From Leptobrachium leishanense (Eukaryota > Chordata > Amphibia > Anura > Megophryidae): a stretch of 64,000 bases of DNA. Position numbers and translations under genes: made by a program. Position 1 is the stretch's first letter, and every line of letters starts with the position of its first letter. Shown here piece after piece: positions 42,768 to 52,830 of this stretch. The stretch covers positions 406,478,959-406,542,958 of the forward strand of contig CM019063.1 in assembly GCA_009667805.1 (NCBI GenBank), given 5' to 3'. Under the pieces are notes generated by a model. That model did no database searches, was not told the DNA's origin, and worked only from the letters and a program-made list of their open reading frames with translations.

Positions 42768-43884
42768 TGTAGCGCTCACTCCCGGAGGAGCCGCTAAAAT
42801 TAAACCACGGGTCAGTCTCCCCGCACTAGGGAATAAATATACTCCAACACCGCAGTTTTACAAGTTAAAAGGTTTACTAAAAAGATTTGCAGCTCTTGAG
42901 ACACGGTATATGCAGGAAGATTTACAGTACTTTCGTAACACGATAAACGCGTAGCGGTAAAAGAAACGAAAACACGAGGGCTTCGTATTTTCGGAAAAAA
43001 ACCCCGACCGAGCAGAAATTTAAAAGATACGAAATTCGAGGAAAAACGCGTAGCGGGACACAATAAAATACACAGTTCTCGTATCACGGTAAACGCGCAG
43101 CGGGAACAAAAAAAGGAAAAAATGTTCGGAATGTAACTTTAACTTTGCCCCCTTGTCCCGATTCGGAAAAGGAAACTGAGTCCTGCACAGGTTAAGTCCC
43201 AGAACATGAAGTGGTGTGTATTCGTGTGTATGGTACCCGGGTACTTTTCAACTGGCCAGTGAGTTTACTTTAAAGATGTCTTCGACTAGTCAGTTGGGGC
43301 CCTGTGGGTTTTAGAAGGAAAAAACAGCAGCGTACGCTCTTATTTACATACGGCCTTGGGGCCTCTCACCCATCCAGCGCAAGCTCGAGGTTCTGCTGAC
43401 CCAGGACGTCTCTCCGCTCGATGTTGACTGGGAACGCCGACCACCGGATCTGTTGTCTGGCCCTCTGTCTGTCAGCCGCGACTCATCCAGCTTACCGCCT
43501 GCTCCCCGCTTCAATCGACCGCGGTACTCCTCACTCGAGGGTCTTCTCTCCTTAACTGCACTCGGACGGTATAGAGGGTGATGTCTGTGTCCCGCAAGGC
43601 TGGGTGACCCAATCCTAAGGCCCAATCCACTCTGTCTGCGCTCCGGCCTATCTTTTGATCTCTCCTTCTCTGTATACATCCGCTCTCCTCTGCTCCCTGG
43701 CTCGCTCTGCCTGTTCTCCACGAGGTGCAGGATGTACAGTCTCTCCAAAACCCACCCACTTCCTGTTTCTTCGCAAAGCATGCCGGGACATGTAGTTCGA
43801 ATGTCCAGTGTCTTTAATCGTGATTGTCTCCATCTTGTGGCCAAAAATGGGTACTGCCACAGTAAACTTTAACACATCGCTACA
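42768..43884 (-). repeat. 5' LTR of the Gypsy element
   Basis: The 1117-bp LTR is upstream in the sense of transcription. It is nearly identical to the 35415-36535 copy. The visible differences are almost all 1-4 base insertions or deletions at homopolymers or short repeats. TATG follows at 43885-43888. Confidence 0.92.
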
Positions 43885-43888
43885 TATG

Positions 43889-44714
43889 TATAAGATTTCT
43901 TTCTTTCAATCATTCATTGAAAACTTTATTTACATTCCTTTGTTGCCGATGGTACGGTAAAGGAAAGTATAGCATAATATTCGCCTCTGTGTATTGATTT
44001 ATAATCTTGATTCCCCATCAAAACATATAAGGGAATCTGGACATTCCTGTGAAAAACTCCTTTGACTGATTATTGCAAGGTCTAGATTGAATGAACTATT
44101 TTTGGACTTACAGGTTATGGCATTTGTTGTTTATTTCACAAATTAGTTTTATATGTTGCAGGCTCGTGGCTGTAATGTATTAAAAGTATTGTAAGGTGGA
44201 GCCACACAAACACAATAATGACTGTTCATACTGAACTATAAGTTTACTGCTATACATGTTGAATAAAATAAAATAATATGCCAATTGACTAATAATACCG
44301 GCATCTACAAATTCTCAATGATAGGTGCCTAACTGGTGAATATTGAATGTGATTGTTGACACTGGTGGACTCTCTTTTCAGTCCACCCAACAGATTTTCT
44401 ATGGTTTTCAAGTAAAGGAACTGTGATGCCCAAGGCAGGACCTTGATTTTATAGTCAGTAAACCAGTTGTGTGTTTATTTTGATGTATGTTTTGCATCCT
44501 GGTCCTGCTGTAAGATCCAAAAAAAAAGGCACATTTTTAAGCTTTCTGGCAGTGGCAGTCATTTTTTCATTTAATATCTGTAGATGTTTGATAGAGGCTA
44601 TGATGTCATGTATCCTGATAAAATGGCCAGGTCTTCTTGTGGTAATTTAGTGACATTGTACATATCACTCTACTGTACAGTATGTTGAAATAGCCAAGTC
44701 TCTGTGCTCTCTTG
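43889..44714. other. No gene seen
   Basis: The right flank of the Gypsy element is AT-rich. Text near 44340-44640 ('ggcaggaccttgattttat', 'ctggcagtggcagtcatttt') has the flavour of a Tc1 inverted repeat or transposase remnant, but I could not confirm it. Confidence 0.35.
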
Positions 44715-44870
44715 TAGAGATGTGCATTCGTTTCGAAAAATTCAGAATTTGGAATGAAATTTGATAATTTGTATTCGGAAGTACTTCCGAATATCGAATC
44801 GATTCAAACGAAACAAAACGGTATATAACGAATTTATTTCATTTTACACTGTGTCATCTTCATAAATGAA
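44715..44870. mobile_element. hAT element M3, left end only
   Basis: It starts TAGAGATGTGCATTCGTTTCG, comparable to the TAGGGATGTGCGTTT end of M1 and M2, followed by 'cggaagtacttccg' and 'gaatcgattcaaacgaaac'. The 37-bp satellite follows. The opposite terminus is not found; a SINE abuts the far side of the satellite at 49074. Confidence 0.55.
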
Positions 44871-45155
44871 AAATTTGAATAACTGATATCAACTATTGAA
44901 TTTGAAATGAACTATCAAATTGATATCATCTATCGAATTTGAAATGAACTATTAAATTGATATCAACTATCGAATTTAAAATGAACTATCGAATTTGAAA
45001 TGAACTATCAAATTGATATCAACTATCGAATTTGAAATGAACTATTAAATTGATATCAACTATCGAATTTGAAATGAACTATCAAATTGATATCAACTAT
45101 CGAATTTGAAATGAACTATCAAATTGATATCAACTATCAAATTGATCTTAACTTA
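44868..45155. repeat. 37-bp satellite, left block
   Basis: The unit contains 'aactatcgaatttgaaatga' and 'actatcaaattgatatc', with a 37-base period (for example 45021 to 45058). The same unit resumes at 48990-49073 on the far side of the Penelope-like element. Confidence 0.9.
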
Positions 45156-45794
45156 CAAGTAATAGTCAGCAAAGGACTTTATGAAACAAATTAATTTTGT
45201 TTCACTGTTTAACCTCCCTGGCGGTCTATTTATTTAAAAATTTTATTATCACTGAAGATATTAAGAGACAACTACTACCTCCATGGTGCAGGAGGGGTGG
45301 GGTCGCGCCTTTTCCCCGAAGGGTTGGCTGCAACCACCAAATGCATCCAGCCCAACAACATGTGTAGAACATAACAAAGAAAAAAATGTCATCTGCGCTT
45401 ACTCCAATTATACCGTAATTAACTAAACACAATTAGAGGTTTGGTTTCTTATCAATGGCCATTATAAAACTAGCTCGCCCGCCAACGTCACAGCACCTCT
45501 AAAAGGGCGAGTCCTAACCAAAATGAAACCACAGGCTGCTACATAGCAAACCATACCTGCTCATGCTGCTTGTCAAACATGAGGTAGACTGGTGGGCCTT
45601 TATTTATGCTCCCCCAGAAACAAGATCCACTTTGGGATCAAAACAAAGACACGGAGCGGAGTCTTGCTGCAGGGATACTACCTCCATGACCTACTGTTCC
45701 GGTACTATACTGCCTCCGAAAAATTCACAAAATTTTTGAAAATCCTCTGGGCCGCCCAATTGTATTGGGTAACAACTCGTTAACCTAAAAAATA
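45156..45794. other. No clear gene; MITE-J-like end and unassigned sequence
   Basis: TTAACCTCCCTGGCGGT at about 45211-45227 matches the left end of foldback J (24617), but no partner end follows. The rest gives only short frames. It may be the damaged 5' part of the Penelope-like element or a separate insertion. Confidence 0.4.
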
Positions 45795-45799
45795 AGCCA

Positions 45800-47283
45800 A
45801 TATGTACACTGCTATTTACATCCTATTGTGGAAAAAACTCCATCATTTACACGAGATACACAGAATACCCTTTCCAGATTGACAACCTGTTCAATTGAAC
45901 AGAATACATTACTTTCCAGTTTTGATGTGGTCTCATTATATTGTTATATTCTGCATGAAGTGGGCCTGCGTGCTGTGAAGTACTTCCTCAACAAGGAATA
46001 CTCGGCAGAGTTGGTTGATCATATTTAGATTGTTACATTTCATCCTAGCCCATAACTACTTTCTCTTTGAAAAGAAGTATTATCTGCAGTGTAAAGGGAC
46101 TGCAATGGGGACATCTACAGCACCAAACTATGCTAATCTCTATCTTGCTTACTGGGAAGAACTCGTGGTATTCTCTCCACCAATGGCAATCTATACGTCT
46201 AATGTAAAAAATTGGTTTAGATATATAGACAATATATTTTTATTGTGGCAAGGACCTGCCCAAATATTGGAGGAGTGGTTAAACATGTTAAATACGAATG
46301 ATCTGAGTCTTTCACTGACGTTAGTGTCAGACAAACATAATTTACAATTTTTGGATTTGAATATTCACAATGATGGTAGATCCATTCCTACTAAATTACA
46401 TCGCAAACCAACCACCACAAACAGTATGTTAGAATGGACCAGTCACCACCCTATCCCGTTGAAGCGAGGTATACCTATTGGCCAGTATCTTTGGGCACGT
46501 AGGAATTGTAGCAATATGGAGAACTTCAAGAGGGAAGCAGATAAACTCTGCCAAATGTTTCGTGAAAAAGGATATCCAGGTAGATGCATAAAAAGTGCAT
46601 ATCAGAAAGCTCTAACAACTGATAGAGCAAGTTTATTAATTCCAAAACAACAGAAACAGGCATCCAAACAAATAAGATTTATTGCTATATTCGACAGCGG
46701 CTGGAACCAAGTAAAAACCATCTACTCGCGATATTGGGCTCAATCACATACTGAGGAATGTATTTCGGAAGTAATTTCATCTAACCCTACATTTACAGCC
46801 CGCTGTACCAGAAACTTAAAGGATAAATTGGTTCATAGTTACAATGGTTCATCACGCACTCAGACCACATGGCTCAATCAGAATATAGGTACCTATAGAT
46901 GTGGTCACTGCAAAGCATGTTCCTTTGTTAAACCTGCAAAGGAATTTCAAAGTCACATTACAAATAAAATATTTCCCATTAAACAATTTATCAATTGCAC
47001 AACAACCAAAGTGGTATATTTAATTACCTGTGAATGTGGGAAACAATATGTTGGAAAAACCTACCAACAATTCAGGAGACGGATCCTGCAACATATTAAT
47101 AATGTAAAAAATATGTCTGAAACTCCGATCTCTAGACATATTCATATGTATCATCAAGGAAATGAAAATTGTTTGTCCTTTCAGGCTATGGACCTAGGAA
47201 AGGGGATTTTGATAAAATATTACTGCAACATGAATCATAATGGATTTTTACGTTACAGACCCAATGCCCCTAGGTCTAAATGA
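45800..47283 (+). pseudogene. Penelope-like reverse transcriptase with GIY-YIG endonuclease
   Basis: The frame enters at HPIVEKTPSFTRDTQNTL, then SSFDVVSLY with the first catalytic Asp. A 1-base shift near 46020 moves the reading to the next register. It continues with YYLQCKGTAMGTSTAPNYAN and RYIDNIFLLW. The second Asp of the YxDD motif is Asn here (AAT at 46231-46233), which should kill polymerisation. A Cys-rich segment (CGHCKACSF) precedes the GIY-YIG nuclease (VVYLITCECGKQYVGKTYQQ; Arg in FRRRILQHI). The stop is at 47281. The RT N-terminal portion is missing. In the family the nuclease nicks the target. Confidence 0.9.
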
Positions 47284-48127
47284 AGAATTTAACTATACAC
47301 CTTTTATTTAAATGTCCAGTGTGTTGAAACATTTTACGTTGTTATATCTGTTTTGATATAGATCAGTTGTTATTGATCATAGCACGTATATTACTGTAGT
47401 ACCAGACGACATTATGGCTTCATTGAATCATTATTGTGTATTATATACCAATGTGTACATTAATTAATACAGTCTTCCTTCCATGTATTATTTCCCCAAT
47501 ACTATGTCATATACAGCTTTAATGCTGTTTCATAACAGCTATTGTTGTTTTCATGAAAGTAATTAAATATCTATACAAGATGTTCTATGTAATAACATAG
47601 CACTACCATACAGAGTCCTATATTGTATATTTTTCTTCATATACAGTATATTGGATCTGTAGCTTTAATGCTGTTATTCCACTGCTGATGTTAACTGTGG
47701 TGTAAACACCAAAGTGTAGGTGTATATATGTTTTGCTGACTTACAGGACACCGTGATTGGATATAGATTGGTGTGCGAGTACTATTAAAGTCTTCACACA
47801 ACAGATTAAAATTACGATCTTGAGAAATGAAAGGTAGCTATTTTCATCCTTGTTAGATAATGTATATTGCTCCAGTTCCATCTAGATAACTATGGTGGCT
47901 GCACGAAAGGAAAAGGATTATCTGATGGGACATCCTATTCTTAAATATAAATACGGTTTCATGTTTCCACTTCGCACTAAAGGATATCGACGAAGGAAAA
48001 CAAAATTGCAATACACTGTAGGGGGAAATGAATGGGAAAGAGCGTGATTGGCGCAACAGTGATCACGTGACCCGGAAGTCAATTATTGCAGTCTTTTAAA
48101 TACAGAGATGCTACACCATGTTGAGTG
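47284..48127 (+). other. 3' non-coding region of the Penelope-like element
   Basis: AT-rich, no frame. 'aatgctgttt/attccac' and 'atacagctttaatgctgt' phrases recur at about 47511 and 47660, suggesting an old internal duplication. Confidence 0.4.
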
Positions 48128-48171
48128 GCATTCCTGATGAGCCGATAAGCGGTGAAACGCGCGTCGAATGC
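48128..48171 (+). ncRNA. Hammerhead ribozyme motif, type I, of the Penelope-like element
   Basis: Stem I pairs GCATTC (48128-48133) with GAATGC (48166-48171) perfectly. The core CTGATGA (48134-48140) is exact. Stem II is GCCG-ATAAG-CGGT (48141-48153), and GAAA follows at 48154-48157. A minimal stem III CGCGCG leads to the cleavage triplet GTC (48163-48165). Every consensus element of a minimal hammerhead is present. Penelope-like elements are known to carry such motifs in their terminal repeats. Activity is not tested here. Confidence 0.88.
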
Positions 48172-48989
48172 ATCGTATTTAGCCTCGTCAAGCTATAATT
48201 CCTTTGGTTTAACCACGACTCGGTAACAATCATTTTTGGGCCTGGCCTGTTTTCCCTATGTAGGGTTCATTGTTGTGGCTTGGCTCCTACCATGACGATG
48301 TGATTGTGGTACTAGCCGATTATATATAATGATACTATTGAATTGAGGCGCTGGTTTTATGCTTTTGTAGCAATCTAACATATTGTATACAGACTGGTTG
48401 AAATAATTTATGGTAATCCCCTGATGGGTGGACATATTGATCGATCACATTGGTTATACTAATGATTTTTTCTACCAATTGATCACAGTTAATTGGGGAG
48501 CAATATACTTTCATAGGCAGAATGATTGATGCTTTTTTCTTATGTTAAAATATAGTATTGGGTGTCATTTATTTTCCCATTCCAATTGATATTTGACAAC
48601 CAGCTATGCATGCTATTTCTTCATTACAGTGATAAATCTTCTTACTAAGGGGTTAGCTATTCTGTATATGGTTATCATTCAAGGGAATTAACAACCAATC
48701 ACTTTAGCAGAATTGATTTATTTTAGTTGCAGTAAAGTCCTTCCCCACATGGTGAAGAATTGAGCTCATTCTGCCCTTGGTGCTATTTTTGGGAGATCCC
48801 CTTTTCAACATTGCTCTCCTATATAATCTCAATCCAAACCATCCAATAATTGATCTTTTCAACACTTTTGTTGTGTTGTGTGTATGGTTCAGTGCACTGA
48901 TTGTTTTTTCATTGTTTTAAATTTATCTCAATAAATGTTAAGTTTTACTCATGCTCTCTTTATCGCCTTCAGTTGTAAGGCTTTGTCTC
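48172..48989 (+). other. 3' end of the Penelope-like element after the ribozyme
   Basis: AT-rich non-coding DNA with 'caataaatgttaagttttac' near 48930, a plausible polyadenylation region. It ends where satellite resumes. Confidence 0.4.
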
Positions 48990-49073
48990 TCCGAACTATC
49001 AAATTGATATCAACTATCGAATTTGAAATGAACTTTCAAATTGATATCAACTATCGAATTTGAAATGAACTGG
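48990..49073. repeat. 37-bp satellite, right block
   Basis: About two units ('gaactatcaaattgatatca', 'actatcgaatttgaaatgaa') are continuous in type with the block ending at 45155. They mark the far side of the Penelope-like insertion. Confidence 0.88.
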
Positions 49074-49275
49074 ATGGATGCAGTAGATGGCTGGATGGAG
49101 TAGAGGTAACATTGCTGCTCTATAACTGTGAAGACACAGGTTCGAATCCCAGTTAGAGCACATCTCCTGTAAGTGTCCTTGGATAAGACACCTAACGGTA
49201 CGTACTCGCCACCCAGGAGATACTTGAAAACAAGAGAAATCTCAATGTATCCTACCTGGTAAAACACTTTCTAAA
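49074..49275 (+). mobile_element. tRNA-derived SINE
   Basis: A Pol III A-box-like TGGAGTAGAGG (49096-49106) and a perfect B box GGTTCGAATCC (49139-49149) are 32 bases apart, as in tRNA genes. The head reads like a tRNA ('gttcgaatcccagttagagc'). A tRNA-unrelated body follows ('gtccttggataagacaccta') and the tail ends 'ctcaatgtatcctacctggt', 'aaaacactttct'. The same tail occurs at 32852 and, multiplied, at 59465-60167. Confidence 0.8.
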
Positions 49276-49296
49276 AATGGAATAAAAACACCTCTT

Positions 49297-49840
49297 GGAA
49301 AGTCACGCAAATTAATATTAGTAAAGATAGTTATATTTGGAACAATCTGCTTTCAGTGTCCTTTGTTGGTCTCAAACCATTCATATGGGAACAAAAAACA
49401 AACAGAATACATAGTGCAATATTGTCTAGAATTTCATTACCCGGTGATATAGTGGTCTATAAATTTCTAGCTCACTTGCTCCAGAGCCTATAAGGACACT
49501 AGGTTGGACACTGTCTATTTATTTATTTATTTATGCACTTGTACTTAGAGCTGGGTTCCCGAATCCCTATAAGGCTCCAACTTCAGTGAATGTTCATAAT
49601 CTGGCAGTGCATTGCATACAAGAACTTTCAGGTTGCACTGTCCCATGAAGTGTTTCTTTTATTATGATGAATAACAGATTCAAGATTACAGAATAAGGTT
49701 ATGCTGCCTAAAAATCGGCATGGGGCTCCAAAGACAGAGCCGGTCCTTGTAGGCTCTGGAGCACTGGATTGATGAAAGTGAATTGTTCCAAATATAAGTA
49801 TCTTTCTTAATATTTATTTGTGTGATTTTGCACAAGATAA
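49297..49840. repeat. Long imperfect inverted repeat (foldback)
   Basis: The left arm, about 49300-49500, contains 'aagatagttatatttggaac' and 'gctccagagcctataaggac'. The right arm, about 49725-49838, contains their inverses 'ttccaaatataagtatcttt' and 'gtccttgtaggctctggagc'. The arms diverge by small indels. A run of TTTA units is at 49516-49536. Probably an old non-autonomous element. Confidence 0.7.
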
Positions 49841-50791
49841 TTAAAACTGTTTGCCTATACTGCTAAAACATAGCAAAAACGTAAGGGTGTTTTTTTAAAT
49901 TAGTTTATGCTGCGGTGTGTGACATCAAATGACAAACATAGCTTAGGGTGGTAAGTATAATACCCCCATGGATGCTCAGCCCCAGGCTTTACGCATTTTT
50001 TACCATATATTTTGAAATTGTGGCCAAGTTCGGTTTACCTGTTGTTATGAGATATGTGTAATTAACTACGCTGACCCTTGACCTGTCTTAACCCCCTTAC
50101 ATATCTAATTTCCTAGATGCATTAATTACAAATTCTTCCTTCCCCATTGGCATTTACCCATGAATCCTACTTTAAATTAATTCAAATCATTCTCTTCTCT
50201 GCCACTATAAAGCTCTAGGCATGTGATCAGGTTGCAAAGTGTCTAATCTAAAATACATTTTCAAACGTTTGTACATCAAGAATAGAGCAATTTGTACCAA
50301 AACAAAGTCCGTATATATTGCTTATACCAACAAAATATATATACATTTCTGGGCTGCATATTGTTTAGTACGACTGCTTAGCAGCACTGCCTACGTTTCG
50401 TAGTAAAAATAAGTGCAAATACTGTTATTTCTGTGTATTTGTTTTTATCATCGCATGCTTTAGCATGGATGGCGTCTAGTGAAGGAATGCACAAGCAGCT
50501 CAGGTTTCTATTCTATTTCAATCTTGTGCTTTGTCTTTAATATGAAGGTAGACCAGTCTTCCATACAATTATATTCCAAAACGTCTAACTAATGTATGCT
50601 CTTATCACATACCTATATCCCTATTTGGCAGCCACTTTTCAATGACTTTTAGAAAATTCCTGGATAGATAAGGTATTGAACTTTTGTTCTTGGACGATTT
50701 GACGCACAATATTTACCAAATACACAAGACAATAACAAAGAAAAATATTTTAAGTATTACCTAGAAATATTTTCATTCAAATTATGACTAT
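49841..50791. other. No gene seen
   Basis: AT-rich sequence without recognisable elements; possibly single-copy. Confidence 0.45.
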
Positions 50792-50972
50792 CAGGGTTAT
50801 TCAGAGAGAGGTGAAAAGCAGGAGAATTGGCAGGAGAATGAACAATCTAGACCAAATAGCCGATGTGGAAAGTGAGATAAATGGGAGAATTTTTCTGGTT
50901 TGGCTATTTTGACCTAGGATTTTCACTTCTCCAGTCATTCTCCTGAGTTTTATCTCTCTCTGAATAGCCCTG
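50792..50972. mobile_element. G-family MITE, short complete copy
   Basis: 181 bp from CAGGGTTATTCAGAGAGAG to CTCTCTCTGAATAGCCCTG, inverse ends of 19 bp with one mismatch. Inner text is also palindromic ('aggagaat' versus 'attctcct', 'gaccaaatagcc' versus 'ggctattttgacc'). It defines the G-family ends. The flanks are TAT and TTT, so the duplication type is unclear. Confidence 0.8.
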
Positions 50973-52046
50973 TTTGGCTAGACTGCAGTGCTCAAACATA
51001 GTTTTGACGTTTGAAGTGTATCTTAAAAATTAGGGTCCCAGTGTGTTGACTACCCTGATGTGTTTTTTTATGCATGCAGGGTACAATGTTTACAAACGTG
51101 ATATTTTCATTTAAAAAAAAATTCCCGCAGGAATTGCATTAGTTTACAAACAAGAAACAAGTGACACCTTTGTTTAAAAGGATCAGGAATTGTGCAGCTG
51201 TGGTTTTGACATTATTTAAAGAGTTATTAAGGAATGCTGTTGAAAAATACAATTTGATTAATATGAAGTAATGTGGTTTTATGAATGACAGATTCAGATT
51301 CTCAACTAAAATAATTGCAGTTTATGAAGAAGTGAGAACAAGTATAGAACGTTATTATAGATGGAATTGAAAAATGATTGAAAGTATGCAAAGTAAAAAA
51401 ATAGCTTAACCCCTTAAGGACAAGAGCAGATGTGCCATTTTTTGCTGCATACGTATTTTCCTGTGACTTTTCTTTTTCATTTCTTGTTTAGTGCACCCCT
51501 ACATATTGTATATCATTCTTTAAAGGACAGTTGCAGGTTTTTATTTTTGTTCAAAAATCTAAATATGTTTATGTCTAAATCATTAAACACAAACAAAATT
51601 AAGAAAAATGGTTCTAAACATATAAAAATGTAAAAAATTATTTCTACACACTCAGTGAAGATATAGACAAGTAACCCAGAACAGATTCAGAAATTTGTTC
51701 TGAATGTGGGAATACCTCATATATATCGTCAATGTCTGTAATTTCTTGATTTTCATATTTTTTTATCACTAGAAACTTTTTCATCCTCGCCCCTGCTGTG
51801 CTTCCTGGAGGGTCTGGGCATGGTTCGGTGCCAAGGGCTAGTCGGGTGCCAGCACCATGTAATGGCCAAGCGGCGTCCGAGGGGGCGGGGCCTGGCTTGG
51901 TCACGAGGAGCTGCCAGGTTTAAAGCAGGGTGCAAGGAGTTGCCTCGTCGCCCTGACGTGGAGTTCGGTTCCCACATCACTACGCTTATACTCATTGCTG
52001 ATGTAGTTGCCGACCCGATTCTGTCTATGATTCCTGCTCTTGATTT
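50973..52046. other. No gene; lone MITE-like end
   Basis: 'cttaaccccttaaggaca' at about 51407 resembles a foldback element terminus but has no visible partner. A GC-rich patch at about 51780-51960 ('gagggggcggggcctgg') stands out from AT-rich flanks. Nothing codes. Confidence 0.35.
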
Positions 52047-52586
52047 TTGAACGGCTTGTTTCTGACCATTCTGTTGCTTCCACCATTAGCAATCGCTAGT
52101 ATTGGGCATTGGTGGATTAACTCTATGTTTGCAGCTGGGGCTTTCACTCGTTGTCTGGGATTATTCCCATGTCGCTCTGGGGTATTATTTGTGGCCTTAT
52201 CAGGTTACTATTTAAGACCCAAGGTGTATGTTTCATTGCTAAGAGCTTATGTGCAAATCATGGTAAAGAAATACTGTTTAAATACCGCATATGATCATTG
52301 CACCCTAACTGCTAAATATACCCAGGTCTGTACCAACTGTATACCCGAATGTGTGTCAGCCACCTCTGATAATTGTAAGGCACTTCTTACCCGCTTGAGC
52401 ATATCAGATAAAGCTAAATCTGTACATTTGTTGACTGCCCTGCAGCCTGCAAAATTCATTGACTGTCCAGCGAATCATTGTGTTTCTGAAGGTGCTCTAA
52501 ATTGTCCGATGGTCTTGAAACCTTTAGAACTTAGAGGCAAATCAGTTGTTCTTTGGTGCTCCTTGGCTTTGAGTACAAGTCTGTGA
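52047..52586 (+). other. Unrecognised 179-codon frame, doubtful
   Basis: The frame opens ATGAACGGC-like and has a hydrophobic start (LFLTILLLPPLAIASIGHWW). Several Cys residues follow later (QVCTNCIPECVSATSDNC, LNCP). It matches no family I know. The hydrophobic start could mimic a signal peptide, but there is no promoter, splice structure or neighbour that supports a gene. Chance frame or an old element fragment is as likely. Confidence 0.2.
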
Positions 52587-52684
52587 ATACCGAGAATTTG
52601 GTAAAAATCAAGCAGGTATTTCTGTCCAAAAAGATCTCAACCTCGTTACTCCTGTGTGAGCGCTACGGCGCCAGATACAGAAAC

Positions 52685-52830
52685 TAGGGATGCACAATAC
52701 CAATTTTTTAAGACCGAGTACGAGTACTGATTCTTTTTTCAAGTACTCACCGGTACCGAGTACCAATACTTTTATTTAAAGTCATGTGACCGCTTTCCAA
52801 TAAATAATTTAAAATTTTGCTGAAAGACTG
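52685..52830. mobile_element. hAT element N, left end fragment
   Basis: It starts TAGGGATGCACAATACCAAT and continues with 'gaccgagtacgagtactgat' and 'accgagtaccaatac', a wording I recall from vertebrate hAT MITEs. No matching right end (…GTGCATCCCTA) occurs in the window. Confidence 0.55.

Larger units (their letters stand above)
35415..43884 (-). mobile_element. Full-length Ty3/Gypsy LTR retrotransposon
   Basis: Two LTRs (35415-36535 and 42768-43884) start TGTAGCG and end GCTACA. They are flanked by the 4-bp duplication TATG (35411-35414 and 43885-43888). On the minus strand the order is LTR, primer-binding site, gag, protease, RT, RNase H, integrase, a C-terminal tail, polypurine tract, LTR. 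RT before integrase identifies Ty3/Gypsy. There is no env. Frameshifts break gag and pol in about eight places. It sits only 20 bases outside the right end of element K. Confidence 0.93.
45795..48990 (+). mobile_element. Penelope-like element, 5'-truncated, in a 37-bp satellite
   Basis: RT and GIY-YIG domains (to 47283), a ~1.7-kb AT-rich 3' region and a hammerhead motif (48128-48171) lie between two blocks of the same satellite. The order RT then GIY-YIG with a hammerhead nearby is characteristic of Penelope-like retroelements. The right boundary is near 48990, where satellite resumes in phase-like fashion. The left boundary is uncertain. Confidence 0.8.

Noticed and set aside
49096..49149. 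A genuine tRNA gene
   Set aside because: Boxes A and B are present, but the flanks do not form acceptor and anticodon stems and a SINE-type tail follows.
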